Shown here: one piece after another, positions 34,340-44,065 of the stretch
Layout: each line of letters starts with the position of its first letter
Position numbering within the stretch: the first letter of the stretch is position 1
From: Acidobacteriota bacterium
GTDB taxonomy: Bacteria > Pseudomonadota > Alphaproteobacteria > Caulobacterales > Hyphomonadaceae
Direction of reading: 5' to 3'
Assembly: GCA_016712445.1 (NCBI GenBank)
Contig: JADJRB010000001.1
Span: 1,674,001-1,738,000 of the forward strand
DNA length: 64,000 nt
Notes under the pieces: model-generated
Databases searched by the model: none
Seen by the model: only the letters and a program-made list of their open reading frames with translations
What the model was told of the DNA's origin: nothing
Program-made: the position numbers and the translations under genes

Positions 34340-34842
34340 TCGGCTTCTTCACCCGCGCCGCCACTTCCGCCGACATGGACGCCATCGCGGCGCTCAGCGA
34401 CGAGGCATTCGGTCTCGCCTTCAACTCCAGAGATGAAAGCCGCCTCATCCGCCAACTGCATGCAGACGGCGACAGCCTCCTGTCGCTCGTGGCTGAAACG
34501 GATGATGGCCGGATCGTCGGGCATATCGAATTCTTCCGAATCCTGATTGATGGCCAACCGGTTGCCGCCGGCCTCGGGCCGATGAGTGCAAAGCCAGGCC
34601 TGCAGAAAACCGGCATCGGCAGCTATCTCGTGAGGACCGGTCTCGAAGAACTCGACACGCTCGGTGAGTCCATCGTCTTCGTCCTTGGCCACGACACCTA
34701 CTATCCGCGCTTCGGCTTCGACACCGAGACGGCCAGGCCCTTCACGTCGCCTTGGTCCGGCCCGCATTTCATGGCCATCCGCCTCGCCGAAGGCGGCCCG
34801 GCGTCCGGCACGCTGACCTATTCACGCGCATTCTCAGGCTGA
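34336..34842 (+). CDS. GNAT family N-acetyltransferase
   Basis: A 168-residue acetyltransferase of the YhbS-like type: [19 protein letters not shown], then [26 protein letters not shown] for acetyl-CoA binding and [23 protein letters not shown] at the C-terminal half. The substrate is unknown. The 4-nt overlap with fmt and 12-nt gap to SemiSWEET place it within the def-fmt-truA operon. Confidence 0.9.
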   Translation: MIGFFTRAATSADMDAIAALSDEAFGLAFNSRDESRLIRQLHADGDSLLSLVAETDDGRIVGHIEFFRILIDGQPVAAGLGPMSAKPGLQKTGIGSYLVRTGLEELDTLGESIVFVLGHDTYYPRFGFDTETARPFTSPWSGPHFMAIRLAEGGPASGTLTYSRAFSG

Positions 34843-34854
34843 AAGGCCATCTTC

Positions 34855-35127
34855 ATGCAGATCACGCCCATCGAACTTCTTGGGCTCGTCGCCGGGTTCT
34901 TCGGCACGTTCGCCGCCGCGCCGCAGGCGCTCAAGATTATCCAGACCCGGCAGGCGCGCGACGTGTCGCTTGTAACCTATCTCTTTGCCATGACCGGCGG
35001 CCTCTTGTGGGGCGCCTATGGCTGGCTGGAAAGCGCCCCCAGCATCATCTTCTGGAACGGCGTGTCCCTGCTGATGTGCGCGTCGATCATCTGGCTCAAG
35101 CTGCGCCACTCGGGCGAGCCAGGTTGA
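34855..35127 (+). CDS. SemiSWEET sugar transporter
   Basis: A 90-residue three-helix protein of the MtN3/SWEET fold: [23 protein letters not shown] in helix 1 with the PQ motif, [27 protein letters not shown] in helix 2 and [15 protein letters not shown] in helix 3. SemiSWEETs dimerise to carry sugars such as sucrose or glucose by diffusion. It lies between fmt/GNAT and truA, an odd neighbourhood for sugar transport that most likely reflects simple co-transcription. Confidence 0.92.
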   Translation: MQITPIELLGLVAGFFGTFAAAPQALKIIQTRQARDVSLVTYLFAMTGGLLWGAYGWLESAPSIIFWNGVSLLMCASIIWLKLRHSGEPG

Positions 35128-35158
35128 CCAAAGCCCGCCGGGCTGGCAGCGCCATTCC

Positions 35159-35899
35159 ATGCCGCGCTATAAGCTCCTGATCGAATACCATGGCGGGCCC
35201 TACCAGGGCTGGATGAGGCTGCCCGGAATCCCCACCGTGCAGGGCGCGCTGGAAGAGGCCGCAGCAAAGCTGGATGGCGGTCCGGTTGAGGTGGTTGGCG
35301 CCGGGCGCACGGACGCCGGCGTGCATGCCACGGGGCAGGTGGCCCACATGGACCTCGCACAGGATCGCCCGGACAAGGTGGCCGACGCGATGAACTTCCA
35401 CCTGCGCCCGCACCCCATCGCCGTGCTGAAGGCGGAACGCGCGGCGGATGATTTCCATGCCCGCTTCTCCGCCGCGTCGCGCCACTACCGCTATGTCATC
35501 GTCAACCGCCGCGCCGACCTTGCGCTGGAGCGCGGCCTCGCCTGGCGTGTGCCCGCGAAGCTCGATGCGGCCGCAATGCACGAAGCCGCGCAGCTTCTGC
35601 TCGGTCACCACGATTTCACGACTTTCCGGGACACGGGCTGCCAGGCGGCGAGCCCGGAGAAAACGCTCGACCGGTTTGATGTTGCCCGTTTCGGCGACCG
35701 GATCGAGTTCACCCTCTCCGCGCGCAGCTTCCTGCACCGCCAGGTCCGCTCGATGGTCGGCAGCGTCGTCGAGGTCGGACGCGGTTTCCATCGGCCGGAA
35801 TGGATCCGCGAGATCCTGCACGCGGCCGACCGTACGGCCTGCGGCCCCGTTGCCCCAAGCGACGGGTTGTTCCTGGTGCGCGTGGACTATCCCGCCTGA
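35159..35899 (+). CDS. truA: tRNA pseudouridine(38-40) synthase TruA
   Basis: A 246-residue TruA. The catalytic Asp52 is in [14 protein letters not shown]; the N-terminal strand [16 protein letters not shown] and the late [17 protein letters not shown] match the family. It makes pseudouridine in the anticodon arm of many tRNAs. It follows SemiSWEET by 31 nt and ends the def-fmt group. Confidence 0.97.
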   Translation: MPRYKLLIEYHGGPYQGWMRLPGIPTVQGALEEAAAKLDGGPVEVVGAGRTDAGVHATGQVAHMDLAQDRPDKVADAMNFHLRPHPIAVLKAERAADDFHARFSAASRHYRYVIVNRRADLALERGLAWRVPAKLDAAAMHEAAQLLLGHHDFTTFRDTGCQAASPEKTLDRFDVARFGDRIEFTLSARSFLHRQVRSMVGSVVEVGRGFHRPEWIREILHAADRTACGPVAPSDGLFLVRVDYPA

Positions 35900-35969
35900 C
35901 GCGAAGGCAATCTTTGCGGCCCCGGTCTTCGGGGTTAGCCTCCCGGTCAAACGAACAGGGAGAGAAATA

Positions 35970-37205
35970 ATGGCCATCGATTTCACGATTCCGGACGACG
36001 CCAAGGAAGTGCGCGAGCGCGTGCGCCTCTGGGTACAGAATGAGTGCATCCCCGCCGAGAAGGAAATGGCGGCCGGCAAGCCCTACAAGACCGTGCTCAA
36101 GGAGCTGCGCACGAAAGCCCGCAAGCAGGGCCTCTGGCTTCCCTTTTTCCCGGTCGAGCATGGCGGCATGGGCCTCGGCCCACTCGCCAACGCCCTTGTG
36201 CAGATGGAACTCGGTCACAGCCATCTCGGCGCGCTATCGATGAATTCTCAGGGTCCGGACGATGCGACCATGCTCACGCTGCTCGCCCACGGCACGGACT
36301 TCCAGAAAGAGAAATACCTGAAGCCTTTGATCAATGGCGAGAAACGCATCTGCTATTCGATGACGGAAAAAGCAGCCGGCGCTGACGCCACCGGCATGCA
36401 GACAACCGCCGTGAAGGATGGCAAGGGCAACTATGTGCTGAACGGTGAGAAGTGGTTCTCGTCCGCCGCGACCGCCGCCGACATCGCCGTCGTAATGGCG
36501 AAGACCAATCCAGAAGCCCCGCGCCACCAGCAATACTCGACCTTCATCGTCGAGCTGCCAAACCCCGGCTACCGCATCATCCGCGACATCCCGACGATGG
36601 CCGTGCACGGAAAACATTACACCGAGATGGGCGGCGGCCATGCCGAAGTCGCCATCGAAAACCTGATCGTGCCGGAAGAAAACCTGCTCGGCGGGGAAGG
36701 GATGGGCTTCGCGATGGGCCAGCACCGGCTCGCCTATGGCCGTCTGCGCCACGGCATGCACAATGTGGCCATGGCCCAGCGCGCACTTGATCTGGCTACG
36801 GAACATGTGACCAAGCGTACCACCTTCGGCAAAGGTCTCGAGGATCGCCAGGGCGTCCAGTTCATGCTCGCCGACTGCGCCAGCAAGATCTACATCGCGC
36901 GCCTGATGCTGATGCACATTGCCTACAAGGCCGAGAACGGCATGGACATCCGCCAGGAGAACGGCATTGCCAAGGTCTACCTCGCCAACATGGTGCATGA
37001 CGTGGTCGACACTGCGATCCAGCTACACGGCGCGCTCGGCTATTCGCTCGATACGCCGCTCGCCGCCTGGTACACGCATATCCGTTCCCAGCGCCTCGTC
37101 GACGGGCCGGACGAAGTGCACAAGTGGATCACCGGCAAGAACGTCATCCGCGCCTTCAAGAAGGATGGCACCACGGCCGCCGCGGCGGGCGGAGACCTGC
37201 TCTAA
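35970..37205 (+). CDS. Acyl-CoA dehydrogenase family protein
   Basis: A 411-residue acyl-CoA dehydrogenase. ICYSMTEKAAGADATGMQTTA is the FAD/substrate strand, VLNGEKWFSSAA the beta domain, and QLHGALGYSLDTPLAAWYTHIRSQRLVDGPDEVHKW the C-terminal FAD signature. Details such as the long N-terminal extension fit the subgroup related to medium/long-chain or CoA-ester degradation enzymes (acyl-CoA dehydrogenase 10/11-like). The start at 35970 has GGGAGAG upstream. The 3' end overlaps a convergent small gene by 4 nt. Confidence 0.92.
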   Translation: MAIDFTIPDDAKEVRERVRLWVQNECIPAEKEMAAGKPYKTVLKELRTKARKQGLWLPFFPVEHGGMGLGPLANALVQMELGHSHLGALSMNSQGPDDATMLTLLAHGTDFQKEKYLKPLINGEKRICYSMTEKAAGADATGMQTTAVKDGKGNYVLNGEKWFSSAATAADIAVVMAKTNPEAPRHQQYSTFIVELPNPGYRIIRDIPTMAVHGKHYTEMGGGHAEVAIENLIVPEENLLGGEGMGFAMGQHRLAYGRLRHGMHNVAMAQRALDLATEHVTKRTTFGKGLEDRQGVQFMLADCASKIYIARLMLMHIAYKAENGMDIRQENGIAKVYLANMVHDVVDTAIQLHGALGYSLDTPLAAWYTHIRSQRLVDGPDEVHKWITGKNVIRAFKKDGTTAAAAGGDLL

Positions 37206-37408
37206 TTTTTCTTGCGGAACAGGCCGCGGAAGATCGGCCACTGCCACATCACGAGGCCGGTCAGCGCGAGGCCGGGGAAGATCACGTACTTCGTCGCATC
37301 CGCGAAGAACGGGTTCTCCACCAGCGGTGTGTAAACGTAAGCGAACAGGATCATTCCGCCGGTGATATGCAGCCAGCGCATGATCTCCTTCGTGAAACTT
37401 CCGCCCAT
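37202..37408 (-). CDS. Small two-helix membrane protein
   Basis: A 68-residue protein with two hydrophobic segments (WLHITGGMILFAYVY and VIFPGLALTGLVMWQW) and a basic C-terminus. The pattern suggests an inner-membrane anchor. AGGGAGG sits before the ATG at 37408, which supports expression; 26 upstream in-frame codons were rejected. The family is not recognised. Confidence 0.65.
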   Translation of the reverse strand: MGGSFTKEIMRWLHITGGMILFAYVYTPLVENPFFADATKYVIFPGLALTGLVMWQWPIFRGLFRKKN

Positions 37409-37512
37409 GTCCGGCCTCCCTGTTGTTGTTCCAATATGGCGCAAGGCGGCAGGCGCGGCGAGCCCCGGCGTCAATCTGGACAGCACCCCGCGACGGGCCT
37501 AGCCTTTCACCC

Positions 37513-37881
37513 ATGATCAAGCTCACATTCTGCCTGCGCCGACTGCCGCATCTCAGCCGCGAGGAATTCCAGCGCTACTGGCGCGAGACGCATGCGCCCC
37601 TCGTCGCGGCCCGTGCAAAGACGCTCGGCATCGTGAAGTATGAGCAGGTGCATGGCGGCTTTGACGAGATGAGCGCCGGCATCCGGGCCTCGCGCAATGC
37701 GCCGGAGCCCTATGACGGTATCGCCGAGATCTGGTTCGAAAGCGAAGCCGCCATGGCCGCTGCCGGACAGAACCCTGGTGCCGCAGAGGCTGCACGGGAC
37801 CTGCTGGAAGACGAGCGCAAGTTCATCGACCTTGAAAACTCGCCCCTCTGGTTCAACCGGGTGCACACGATTGTGGGCTAA
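37513..37881 (+). CDS. EthD domain-containing protein
   Basis: A 122-residue ferredoxin-like protein of the EthD/Dabb group: IKLTFCLRRLPHLSREEFQRYWRETHAPLV is the family start, and the C-terminal DERKFIDLENSPLWF segment is also typical. EthD-like proteins accompany oxidative degradation enzymes, and an acyl-CoA dehydrogenase lies just upstream, but no specific pathway can be named. The start at 37513 is used because the domain begins there. Confidence 0.88.
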   Translation: MIKLTFCLRRLPHLSREEFQRYWRETHAPLVAARAKTLGIVKYEQVHGGFDEMSAGIRASRNAPEPYDGIAEIWFESEAAMAAAGQNPGAAEAARDLLEDERKFIDLENSPLWFNRVHTIVG

Positions 37882-37933
37882 TGCAGCGCTGCGCCCATAG
37901 GCGAAGCTTCCAAACCTGCTATCTTGAGGGCCG

Positions 37934-40783
37934 ATGACCTCCCCGCCCAAGCCTCCGCCCACCCTGCTTAACCGTTCGGTCCGGACCCCGGTTTCCCGGC
38001 GGCCGGGCAAATGGCGCATTGCCGATATCATCGATGGCCGCGCCCTGCGTGTGAAGCTGACCGCTGCGGCACTGGACAACATGAACAGCCCGCAGGTCGC
38101 GCGCAAGCAGGCGCTGAACCTGCTGCACGGGGCGATGTTCCGGGGCCGCCTGATTGCGCAGGAGCGCCTGCAGCAGGGCGCCGACGGGCTGGACACCGCG
38201 CGCCTCCTCGCCGCCGTGCAGGACGAGGTGATCCATGCGCTCTACGATTTTACGGTCACCCACGTCCACCGCGCCTCCAACCCCACCGAGGCCGAGCGGC
38301 TCGCGATCGTCGCCACCGGCGGTTATGGCCGGGGCGTCATGGCGCCGTCCTCGGATACCGACCTCCTCTTCCTGCGCGCCTACAAGGCCAGTCCGCATAC
38401 GGAGAGTGTGGTCGAATACATGCTCTATGCCCTGTGGGACATGGGCCTGAAGGTCGGCAACGCTTTCCGTGCGCCGATCGACTGCGTGAAGCTCGCGCAG
38501 GACGATGTCACCATCAAGACTAGCATGCTGGACGCGCGCTTCATTTGCGGCGACCAGGCGCTGGCCGAAGACATGATGGCGCTGTTCCAGCGTGAATCGA
38601 TCAAGGGCAAGGACGCCCAGTTCATCGCCGACAAGTTGGCCGAGCGCGACGCGCGCCACGCCCGCACGGGTGATGCGCGTTATGTCGTCGAACCGAACCT
38701 GAAAGAAGGGAAGGGCGGCCTGCGCGACCTGCAGACGCTCTACTGGATCGTCAAGCACATGTATGGCGGTACGTCCCTCGAAGAGGTGATGAAGGCTGGT
38801 CCGTTCACGGATCATGAGTACGCCGTCTTCATCCGCGCCGCGCGGTTCCTTTGGACCGTGCGCTGTCACATCCACTTCGTCACCGGCCGCCCCGAAGACC
38901 GCCTCAGCTTCGACCTGCAGCCCGAGATCGCCGCCCGCATGGGCTACCGCGACCGCGAGGGCCAGCAGGGCGTCGAGCGGTTCATGAAGCGCTATTTCCT
39001 CGTCGCCAAGGATGTTGGCGGGCTGACGCGCATCCTCGCTGCGAAGCTCGAAGCCGATCACAAGAAGAAGCCCGAGGGCCTGCGCCGTTTCCTGCCCGTG
39101 CGGACGCCGCAGCCGCTACCGGAGGCCGGGTTCATGGTGGATACGGGCCGTATAAACACCACGGGCGACGAGGTGATGGGCGCCGATCCGCTTAACATGA
39201 TCCGCCTCTTCACAATCGCCCGGCGCGAGCAGAAGGACATCCACCCGACGGCGCTCACCGCGCTGACGCGCAACCTGCGCCGCTTCTCGGAAACGGTGCG
39301 CGAGACGCCGGAAGCGCGCGAGCTCATCCTCGACGCCATCCTTGGCGGCAAGGAACCCGGCCCGACGCTGAGGCGCATGAACGAGGCCGGCGTACTCGGC
39401 CGTGCGATCCCGGAGTTCGGATCCATCGTCGCGCAGACGCAGTTCAACATGTATCATCATTACACGGTCGATGAGCACACGCTGCGCGCCGTGGAAACGA
39501 TTGCCGATCTCGAGCATGGCCGCGGCGATGTCGCCCCGCTCGCCCATGAACTGTTCAGCCAGATCGAAAACCGCCGCGCGCTCTATCTCGCAATGCTGCT
39601 GCACGATACCGGCAAGGGAAAGGGTGACCAGCAGGAAGCTGGCATGCGTACCTCGCGCAAGGCCTGCGAACGCCTTGGCCTGCCGGACGAGGAAACGGAC
39701 ATCGTCGTCTGGCTCGTCGGCCACCATCTCGAGATGAGCGAGACCGCGCAGAAACGCGACATTACTGATCCGCGCACAGTGGCAAAGTTCGCCCGCCTCG
39801 TCGGCTCGCTCGAACGCCTGCGCCTCCTCTACATCCTCACGGTCGCCGACATCAAAGCCGTCGGCCCCGCTGTCTGGAATGCCTGGAAGGGCCAGCTTCT
39901 CGCGGATCTCTACCATAACACCGCCGCCGCGCTGCGCGGGGGGCGTACGGATGAAGCCGGCGTGCAGGGCGAGCTGGAACGCCGTGCCGAAGACCGCCGC
40001 GCCGCGCTCAACGACCGTCTCGGCGCACTCCCGCCGCTGCTGCTCGAACTCGAAACCGCCTACTGGACCGGCTTCGACGAGAGCGACATCGCCTGGCATG
40101 CCAGCGCGCTCGCCAAAGGCGGCGATGTCGTTACCACGCGCATGGCGCCGGAAGGCGGCGCGGTCGCGCTGCTCGTCTCCGGCAAGGACCGCCCGGGCCT
40201 CTTCGCCGATCTAGCCGGCACGCTTGCCCGCCTCGGCGCCAACATCGTCGCCGCGCAGGTCTTCACCTCGCGCGGTGGACGTATCGTCGACGTGTTCATG
40301 CTGCAGGACATTCGCGGCCTGCCATTCGGGGAGGGCGATCCGCACCGTCTCAAGGCGCTGGAGAAGGCGATCACGGCCGCGCTGGACGGCAACCCGGCCC
40401 AGGGCGGCGTCAAGTCCCGCACCGGGCGACGCGAGGCGGCTTTCCTCGTCCAGCCCTCAGTGCAGATCCATGACGAGATCTCGGCCGACTACACTGTAGT
40501 TGATATCGCTGCGCGAGACCGCCCGGGCCTGCTGCACGAAGTCGCCGAAGTGCTGGCCGAGCTGAAACTGTCGATCCACTCCGCGCATGTCGGCTCGTAT
40601 GGCGAGCGCGTGTTTGACGCCTTCTATGTCCAGTCCGAGACAACCGGCGACGGCCACCTCTCGAAAGCCCGCAAAGAGGCCTTGAAAGACCGTCTTATGG
40701 CCGTCTTGTCGCGCGAGGAACCGGAGGGCCCGCAAACGCCCGCCCGTAAACTGAAACGTTCACGCGCCGTGGACAGCTTCTGA
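37934..40783 (+). CDS. glnD: Bifunctional uridylyltransferase/uridylyl-removing enzyme GlnD
   Basis: A 949-residue GlnD with four modules. The nucleotidyltransferase motif is GG(129-130)YGRG...DTD (Asp141, Asp143); the HD phosphohydrolase contains HHYTVDEHT and LLHDTGKGKGD (His557-Asp558); two C-terminal ACT domains each contain DRPGL. It adds or removes UMP on PII proteins in response to glutamine. murJ follows after 22 nt, an arrangement common in alphaproteobacteria. Confidence 0.97.
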   Translation: MTSPPKPPPTLLNRSVRTPVSRRPGKWRIADIIDGRALRVKLTAAALDNMNSPQVARKQALNLLHGAMFRGRLIAQERLQQGADGLDTARLLAAVQDEVIHALYDFTVTHVHRASNPTEAERLAIVATGGYGRGVMAPSSDTDLLFLRAYKASPHTESVVEYMLYALWDMGLKVGNAFRAPIDCVKLAQDDVTIKTSMLDARFICGDQALAEDMMALFQRESIKGKDAQFIADKLAERDARHARTGDARYVVEPNLKEGKGGLRDLQTLYWIVKHMYGGTSLEEVMKAGPFTDHEYAVFIRAARFLWTVRCHIHFVTGRPEDRLSFDLQPEIAARMGYRDREGQQGVERFMKRYFLVAKDVGGLTRILAAKLEADHKKKPEGLRRFLPVRTPQPLPEAGFMVDTGRINTTGDEVMGADPLNMIRLFTIARREQKDIHPTALTALTRNLRRFSETVRETPEARELILDAILGGKEPGPTLRRMNEAGVLGRAIPEFGSIVAQTQFNMYHHYTVDEHTLRAVETIADLEHGRGDVAPLAHELFSQIENRRALYLAMLLHDTGKGKGDQQEAGMRTSRKACERLGLPDEETDIVVWLVGHHLEMSETAQKRDITDPRTVAKFARLVGSLERLRLLYILTVADIKAVGPAVWNAWKGQLLADLYHNTAAALRGGRTDEAGVQGELERRAEDRRAALNDRLGALPPLLLELETAYWTGFDESDIAWHASALAKGGDVVTTRMAPEGGAVALLVSGKDRPGLFADLAGTLARLGANIVAAQVFTSRGGRIVDVFMLQDIRGLPFGEGDPHRLKALEKAITAALDGNPAQGGVKSRTGRREAAFLVQPSVQIHDEISADYTVVDIAARDRPGLLHEVAEVLAELKLSIHSAHVGSYGERVFDAFYVQSETTGDGHLSKARKEALKDRLMAVLSREEPEGPQTPARKLKRSRAVDSF

Positions 40784-40805
40784 GAATTCAGGAAAAGCGG
40801 ACAAC

Positions 40806-42362
40806 ATGAGCCTGGTTCGCAACACCGCCGTTCAGGCGTCTCTGACCTTCGCCAGCCGCATCCTCGGCTTTGCGCGCGACATCATCCTCGCCGCCAAGAT
40901 CGGCGCCGGGCCGGTGGGCGATGCCTGGGCCACGGCCCAGCAGTTCCCGAATCTCTTCCGCCGCATTTTCGCCGAAGGCGCCTTCGCCTCGGCCTTCGTG
41001 CCAACCTATGCGCGCACCCTGGAGGCCGAAGGCCCCGAAGCTGCTCGCGCGGTGGCCGAAGATGCCCTCAAGGTCCTCTTTGCCGCCACCGCCGCGCTGA
41101 CGATCCTTGCCCAGATCTTCATGCCCTGGGTCCTGCTGGTCATCCATGGCGGCCAGGCCGGCGATACCGAGAACTACAATCTCGCCGTGCTGCTCACCCG
41201 CATCACGATGCCTTACCTCACCTTCATGGCCATCGCCGCGCTCTTCTCCGGCGTCCTGAACTCGCTGGAGCGGTTCATCCTCTCGGCCGGCGCGCCGACG
41301 CTGCTGAACCTCTGCCTGATCCCCGCCGGCCTGCTCGGCACCACGCCGCAGCTGACCGCCACCTATGCCGCCATCGCTTTCTTCATCGCCGGTCTCCTGC
41401 AGGCGGGCGCGCTCTGGTGGGGTATCTCGCACCAGAAGGTGAAGCTCAGCCTGATCGGCTGGCCGCGCCTGACGCCCGCCGTCAAAAAGGTGCTGATGCT
41501 CGCCGTGCCCGGTACGATCGCGGCCTCCGGCACGCAGATCAACATCATCGTCAGCCAGTCGCTCGCCAGCTTCGAGGTCGGTGCCAAGAGCTGGCTCTAC
41601 GCCGCTGACCGGCTCTACCAGCTGCCGCTCGGCCTCGTGGGTGTCGCGGTCGGCGTTGCCATCCTGCCGCGCCTCAGCCGCGCCGCGCGGGCAGGGGACT
41701 CCGATGCCGGCGCCCGCACAATGGATGAAGGCCTCGGCCTCGCGATGGCGCTCACCTTTCCGGCCGCTGCCGGCCTGATGGCCGCGCCTGTCTACCTGAT
41801 CGACGCCTTCTTCGTGCGCGGCGCCTTCCTGCCGTCGGACGCGGCCGCCGCCGGCGCCGCGCTCTTCCACTTCGCCTGGGGCGTGCCCGCCTTCGTGCTC
41901 ATCAAGGTGCTCGCCCCGCCCTTCTTCGCGCGGGAAGACACGAAAACGCCGATGCGCTTCGCGCTCGTCTCGGTCGTGGTCAACACTCTGCTCGGGGCAG
42001 GGCTGTTCTTCTGGCTGAAGCAGATCGGCCAGGACGGCTTCCCCGGTCTCGCCATCGCCACCAGTACGGCCGCCTGGGTCAACACCTTCCTGCTTTGGAT
42101 CACGCTCACCCGGCGCGGATGGTATACGCCGGGGCCGAAGCTCGCCGGCGGCCTGATCCGGGCGGGCCTCGCCACCGCCATCCTCACCGCCGGCATCCTG
42201 CTGATGCTCTGGCAGCAGCCCGCCATCATCACGGCCGTGGGCGGCTCCCACGCGCTCGCCGCCGCCGCCACGGTCACCGCCGCCGCCGTCATTTATGGCC
42301 TGGCCGCCCTGATCACCGGCGCTGTCAGGATCAGCGACCTCCGGCAGGCTTTGCGCCGCTGA
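40806..42362 (+). CDS. murJ: Lipid II flippase MurJ
   Basis: A 518-residue, 14-helix MOP-superfamily flippase. The start RNTAVQASLTFASRILGFARDIILA and the motif FPNLFRRIFAEGAFASAFVPTY are MurJ signatures, including the arginine-lined cavity residues. It moves lipid II across the inner membrane for peptidoglycan synthesis. It lies between glnD and trpS with short gaps (22 and 25 nt). Confidence 0.97.
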   Translation: MSLVRNTAVQASLTFASRILGFARDIILAAKIGAGPVGDAWATAQQFPNLFRRIFAEGAFASAFVPTYARTLEAEGPEAARAVAEDALKVLFAATAALTILAQIFMPWVLLVIHGGQAGDTENYNLAVLLTRITMPYLTFMAIAALFSGVLNSLERFILSAGAPTLLNLCLIPAGLLGTTPQLTATYAAIAFFIAGLLQAGALWWGISHQKVKLSLIGWPRLTPAVKKVLMLAVPGTIAASGTQINIIVSQSLASFEVGAKSWLYAADRLYQLPLGLVGVAVGVAILPRLSRAARAGDSDAGARTMDEGLGLAMALTFPAAAGLMAAPVYLIDAFFVRGAFLPSDAAAAGAALFHFAWGVPAFVLIKVLAPPFFAREDTKTPMRFALVSVVVNTLLGAGLFFWLKQIGQDGFPGLAIATSTAAWVNTFLLWITLTRRGWYTPGPKLAGGLIRAGLATAILTAGILLMLWQQPAIITAVGGSHALAAAATVTAAAVIYGLAALITGAVRISDLRQALRR

Positions 42363-42387
42363 TCAAACAGGCTAAACGCCCCGGATC

Positions 42388-43422
42388 ATGACCGACACGA
42401 CCCAAGCCTATACCGGCCCGAAACGCGTATTCTCCGGCATCCAGCCGACGGGAAACCTCCATCTTGGCAACTATCTCGGCGCGCTGAAGAAGTTCGCAGA
42501 CCTTCAGGCCGAAGGGCATGACTGCATCTTCTGCGTCGTGGACCTGCACGCCATCACCATGCCGGTCGAGCGCGGCGCCCTGATCGACCAGACCCGCCAG
42601 ATCGCCGCCGCCTTCATGGCCGCCGGTGTGGACCCGGCAAAGTCGGTGATCTTCGCCCAGTCCTCCGTGCTCGCGCATGTGGAGCTCGCCTGGATATTCA
42701 ACTGCGTCGCCCGCATGGGCTGGGTCGAGCGGATGACCCAGTTCAAGGACAAGGCCGGCAAGGATGCCGAACGCGCCTCCGTCGGCCTCTTCACCTATCC
42801 TGTGCTGCAGGCCGCCGACATTCTCGCCTACAAGGCAACCCATGTGCCGGTCGGCGAAGACCAGAAGCAGCACCTCGAGCTCAGCCGTGACATCGCGGAC
42901 CGCTTCAACCGCGAATACGGCGTACCCGGATTTTTCCCGCTGCCTGAGCCGATGATAAAGGGCCCCGGCGCGCGGATCATGTCGTTGAAGGACGGCACGA
43001 AGAAGATGTCGAAGTCGGACCCGTCCGACCTCAGCCGCATCACACTCGTGGACGATGCCGACGCGATCTCGAAGAAGATCAAGAAGGCGACCACCGATAC
43101 CGGCGTCATCCCTGCCACCCCGGAGGAGCTGAAAAGCCGTCCCGAAGTCGAAAACCTCGTCGGCATCTATGCGGCCCTCTCCGGTCGCACCGTCGAGAGC
43201 GTCCTCGCCGAGTTCGAAGGCAAGGGATTCGGCGTCTTCAAGCCCGCGCTGGCCGATGTCACCGTCGCCCACATGGCGCCGATCACGACTCGCTTCCGCG
43301 AAATCCTCGCTGATCCTGCGGGCATCGACCGTGTCCTCGCCGACGGCGCGCAGCGCGCCAATGCCGTGGCCGCGCCGATCATGGACGAGGTCCGCCGCGT
43401 CGTCGGATTCTGGCGTCCCTGA
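42388..43422 (+). CDS. trpS: Tryptophanyl-tRNA synthetase
   Basis: A 344-residue class I synthetase. The HIGH-type motif is HLGN at 26-29 inside [18 protein letters not shown], and KMSKS is intact at residues 206-210. The length and [20 protein letters not shown] fit bacterial TrpRS. It charges tRNA-Trp. It is third in the glnD-murJ-trpS group. Confidence 0.97.
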   Translation: MTDTTQAYTGPKRVFSGIQPTGNLHLGNYLGALKKFADLQAEGHDCIFCVVDLHAITMPVERGALIDQTRQIAAAFMAAGVDPAKSVIFAQSSVLAHVELAWIFNCVARMGWVERMTQFKDKAGKDAERASVGLFTYPVLQAADILAYKATHVPVGEDQKQHLELSRDIADRFNREYGVPGFFPLPEPMIKGPGARIMSLKDGTKKMSKSDPSDLSRITLVDDADAISKKIKKATTDTGVIPATPEELKSRPEVENLVGIYAALSGRTVESVLAEFEGKGFGVFKPALADVTVAHMAPITTRFREILADPAGIDRVLADGAQRANAVAAPIMDEVRRVVGFWRP

Positions 43423-43502
43423 TCTGCCTGCGACCGCTGGCCCGGTTGTCACTCCGGCAGACACACGCCATCTTCTGGCAAAGCCAATGGAGGACTGACC
43501 CC

Positions 43503-43973
43503 GTGCGCCTGCTGACCAACCTGATCCTGCCCGCCGCCCTGATCCTCGGCGCCTGCGGCGCGCCCGCCACCGGTACCGAAACGGCCGCCACCGACGGTCC
43601 GGTCATCGAAGTGCGCGACGCCTTCATCGTCCAGCCGCCCGAGGGCCGCGACATCACCGGCGGCGGCCTGCATGTCAGCGTCACCGGCGGCCCGGTCACG
43701 CTGGTCCGCGCCGCTACCGACATTGCCGGCACGGTCGAGCTGCACACGATGTCGATGGAGAACGACATGATGCAGATGCGCAAGGTCGAGAGCTTCCCGG
43801 TCTCCGAGGACCAGCCCCTCGTGCTGGAGCGCGGCGGCAATCACCTGATGATGTTTGGCGTCCAGCCTCTCCAGGTCGGCGACCAGGTCGACGTGGTTCT
43901 GACGTTCACAGACGAATCAGGCGCGGAACAGGATATCGTTACCCAGGCCGAGGTCGTTCCCCCGGCTGGTTAA
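43503..43973 (+). CDS. Copper chaperone PCu(A)C lipoprotein
   Basis: From the GTG at 43503 (GGAGG nine bases upstream) this is a 156-residue lipoprotein with lipobox LGAC (Cys18). The copper motif is exact: His81-x10-Met92-x21-His114-x-Met116. PCu(A)C proteins carry Cu(I) in the periplasm to the CuA site of cytochrome oxidase. No Sco or oxidase gene is adjacent. An in-frame ATG at 43446 would hide the signal peptide and was rejected. Confidence 0.9.
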   Translation: MRLLTNLILPAALILGACGAPATGTETAATDGPVIEVRDAFIVQPPEGRDITGGGLHVSVTGGPVTLVRAATDIAGTVELHTMSMENDMMQMRKVESFPVSEDQPLVLERGGNHLMMFGVQPLQVGDQVDVVLTFTDESGAEQDIVTQAEVVPPAG

Positions 43974-44065
43974 TGCCGATCCTGTAGGCAATACGGGCGG
44001 TTATCTGAAATTTCATGCAGTCCCGCCCTGTTATTGCCATCCTGATGCCATCATAGTCGGGGCAT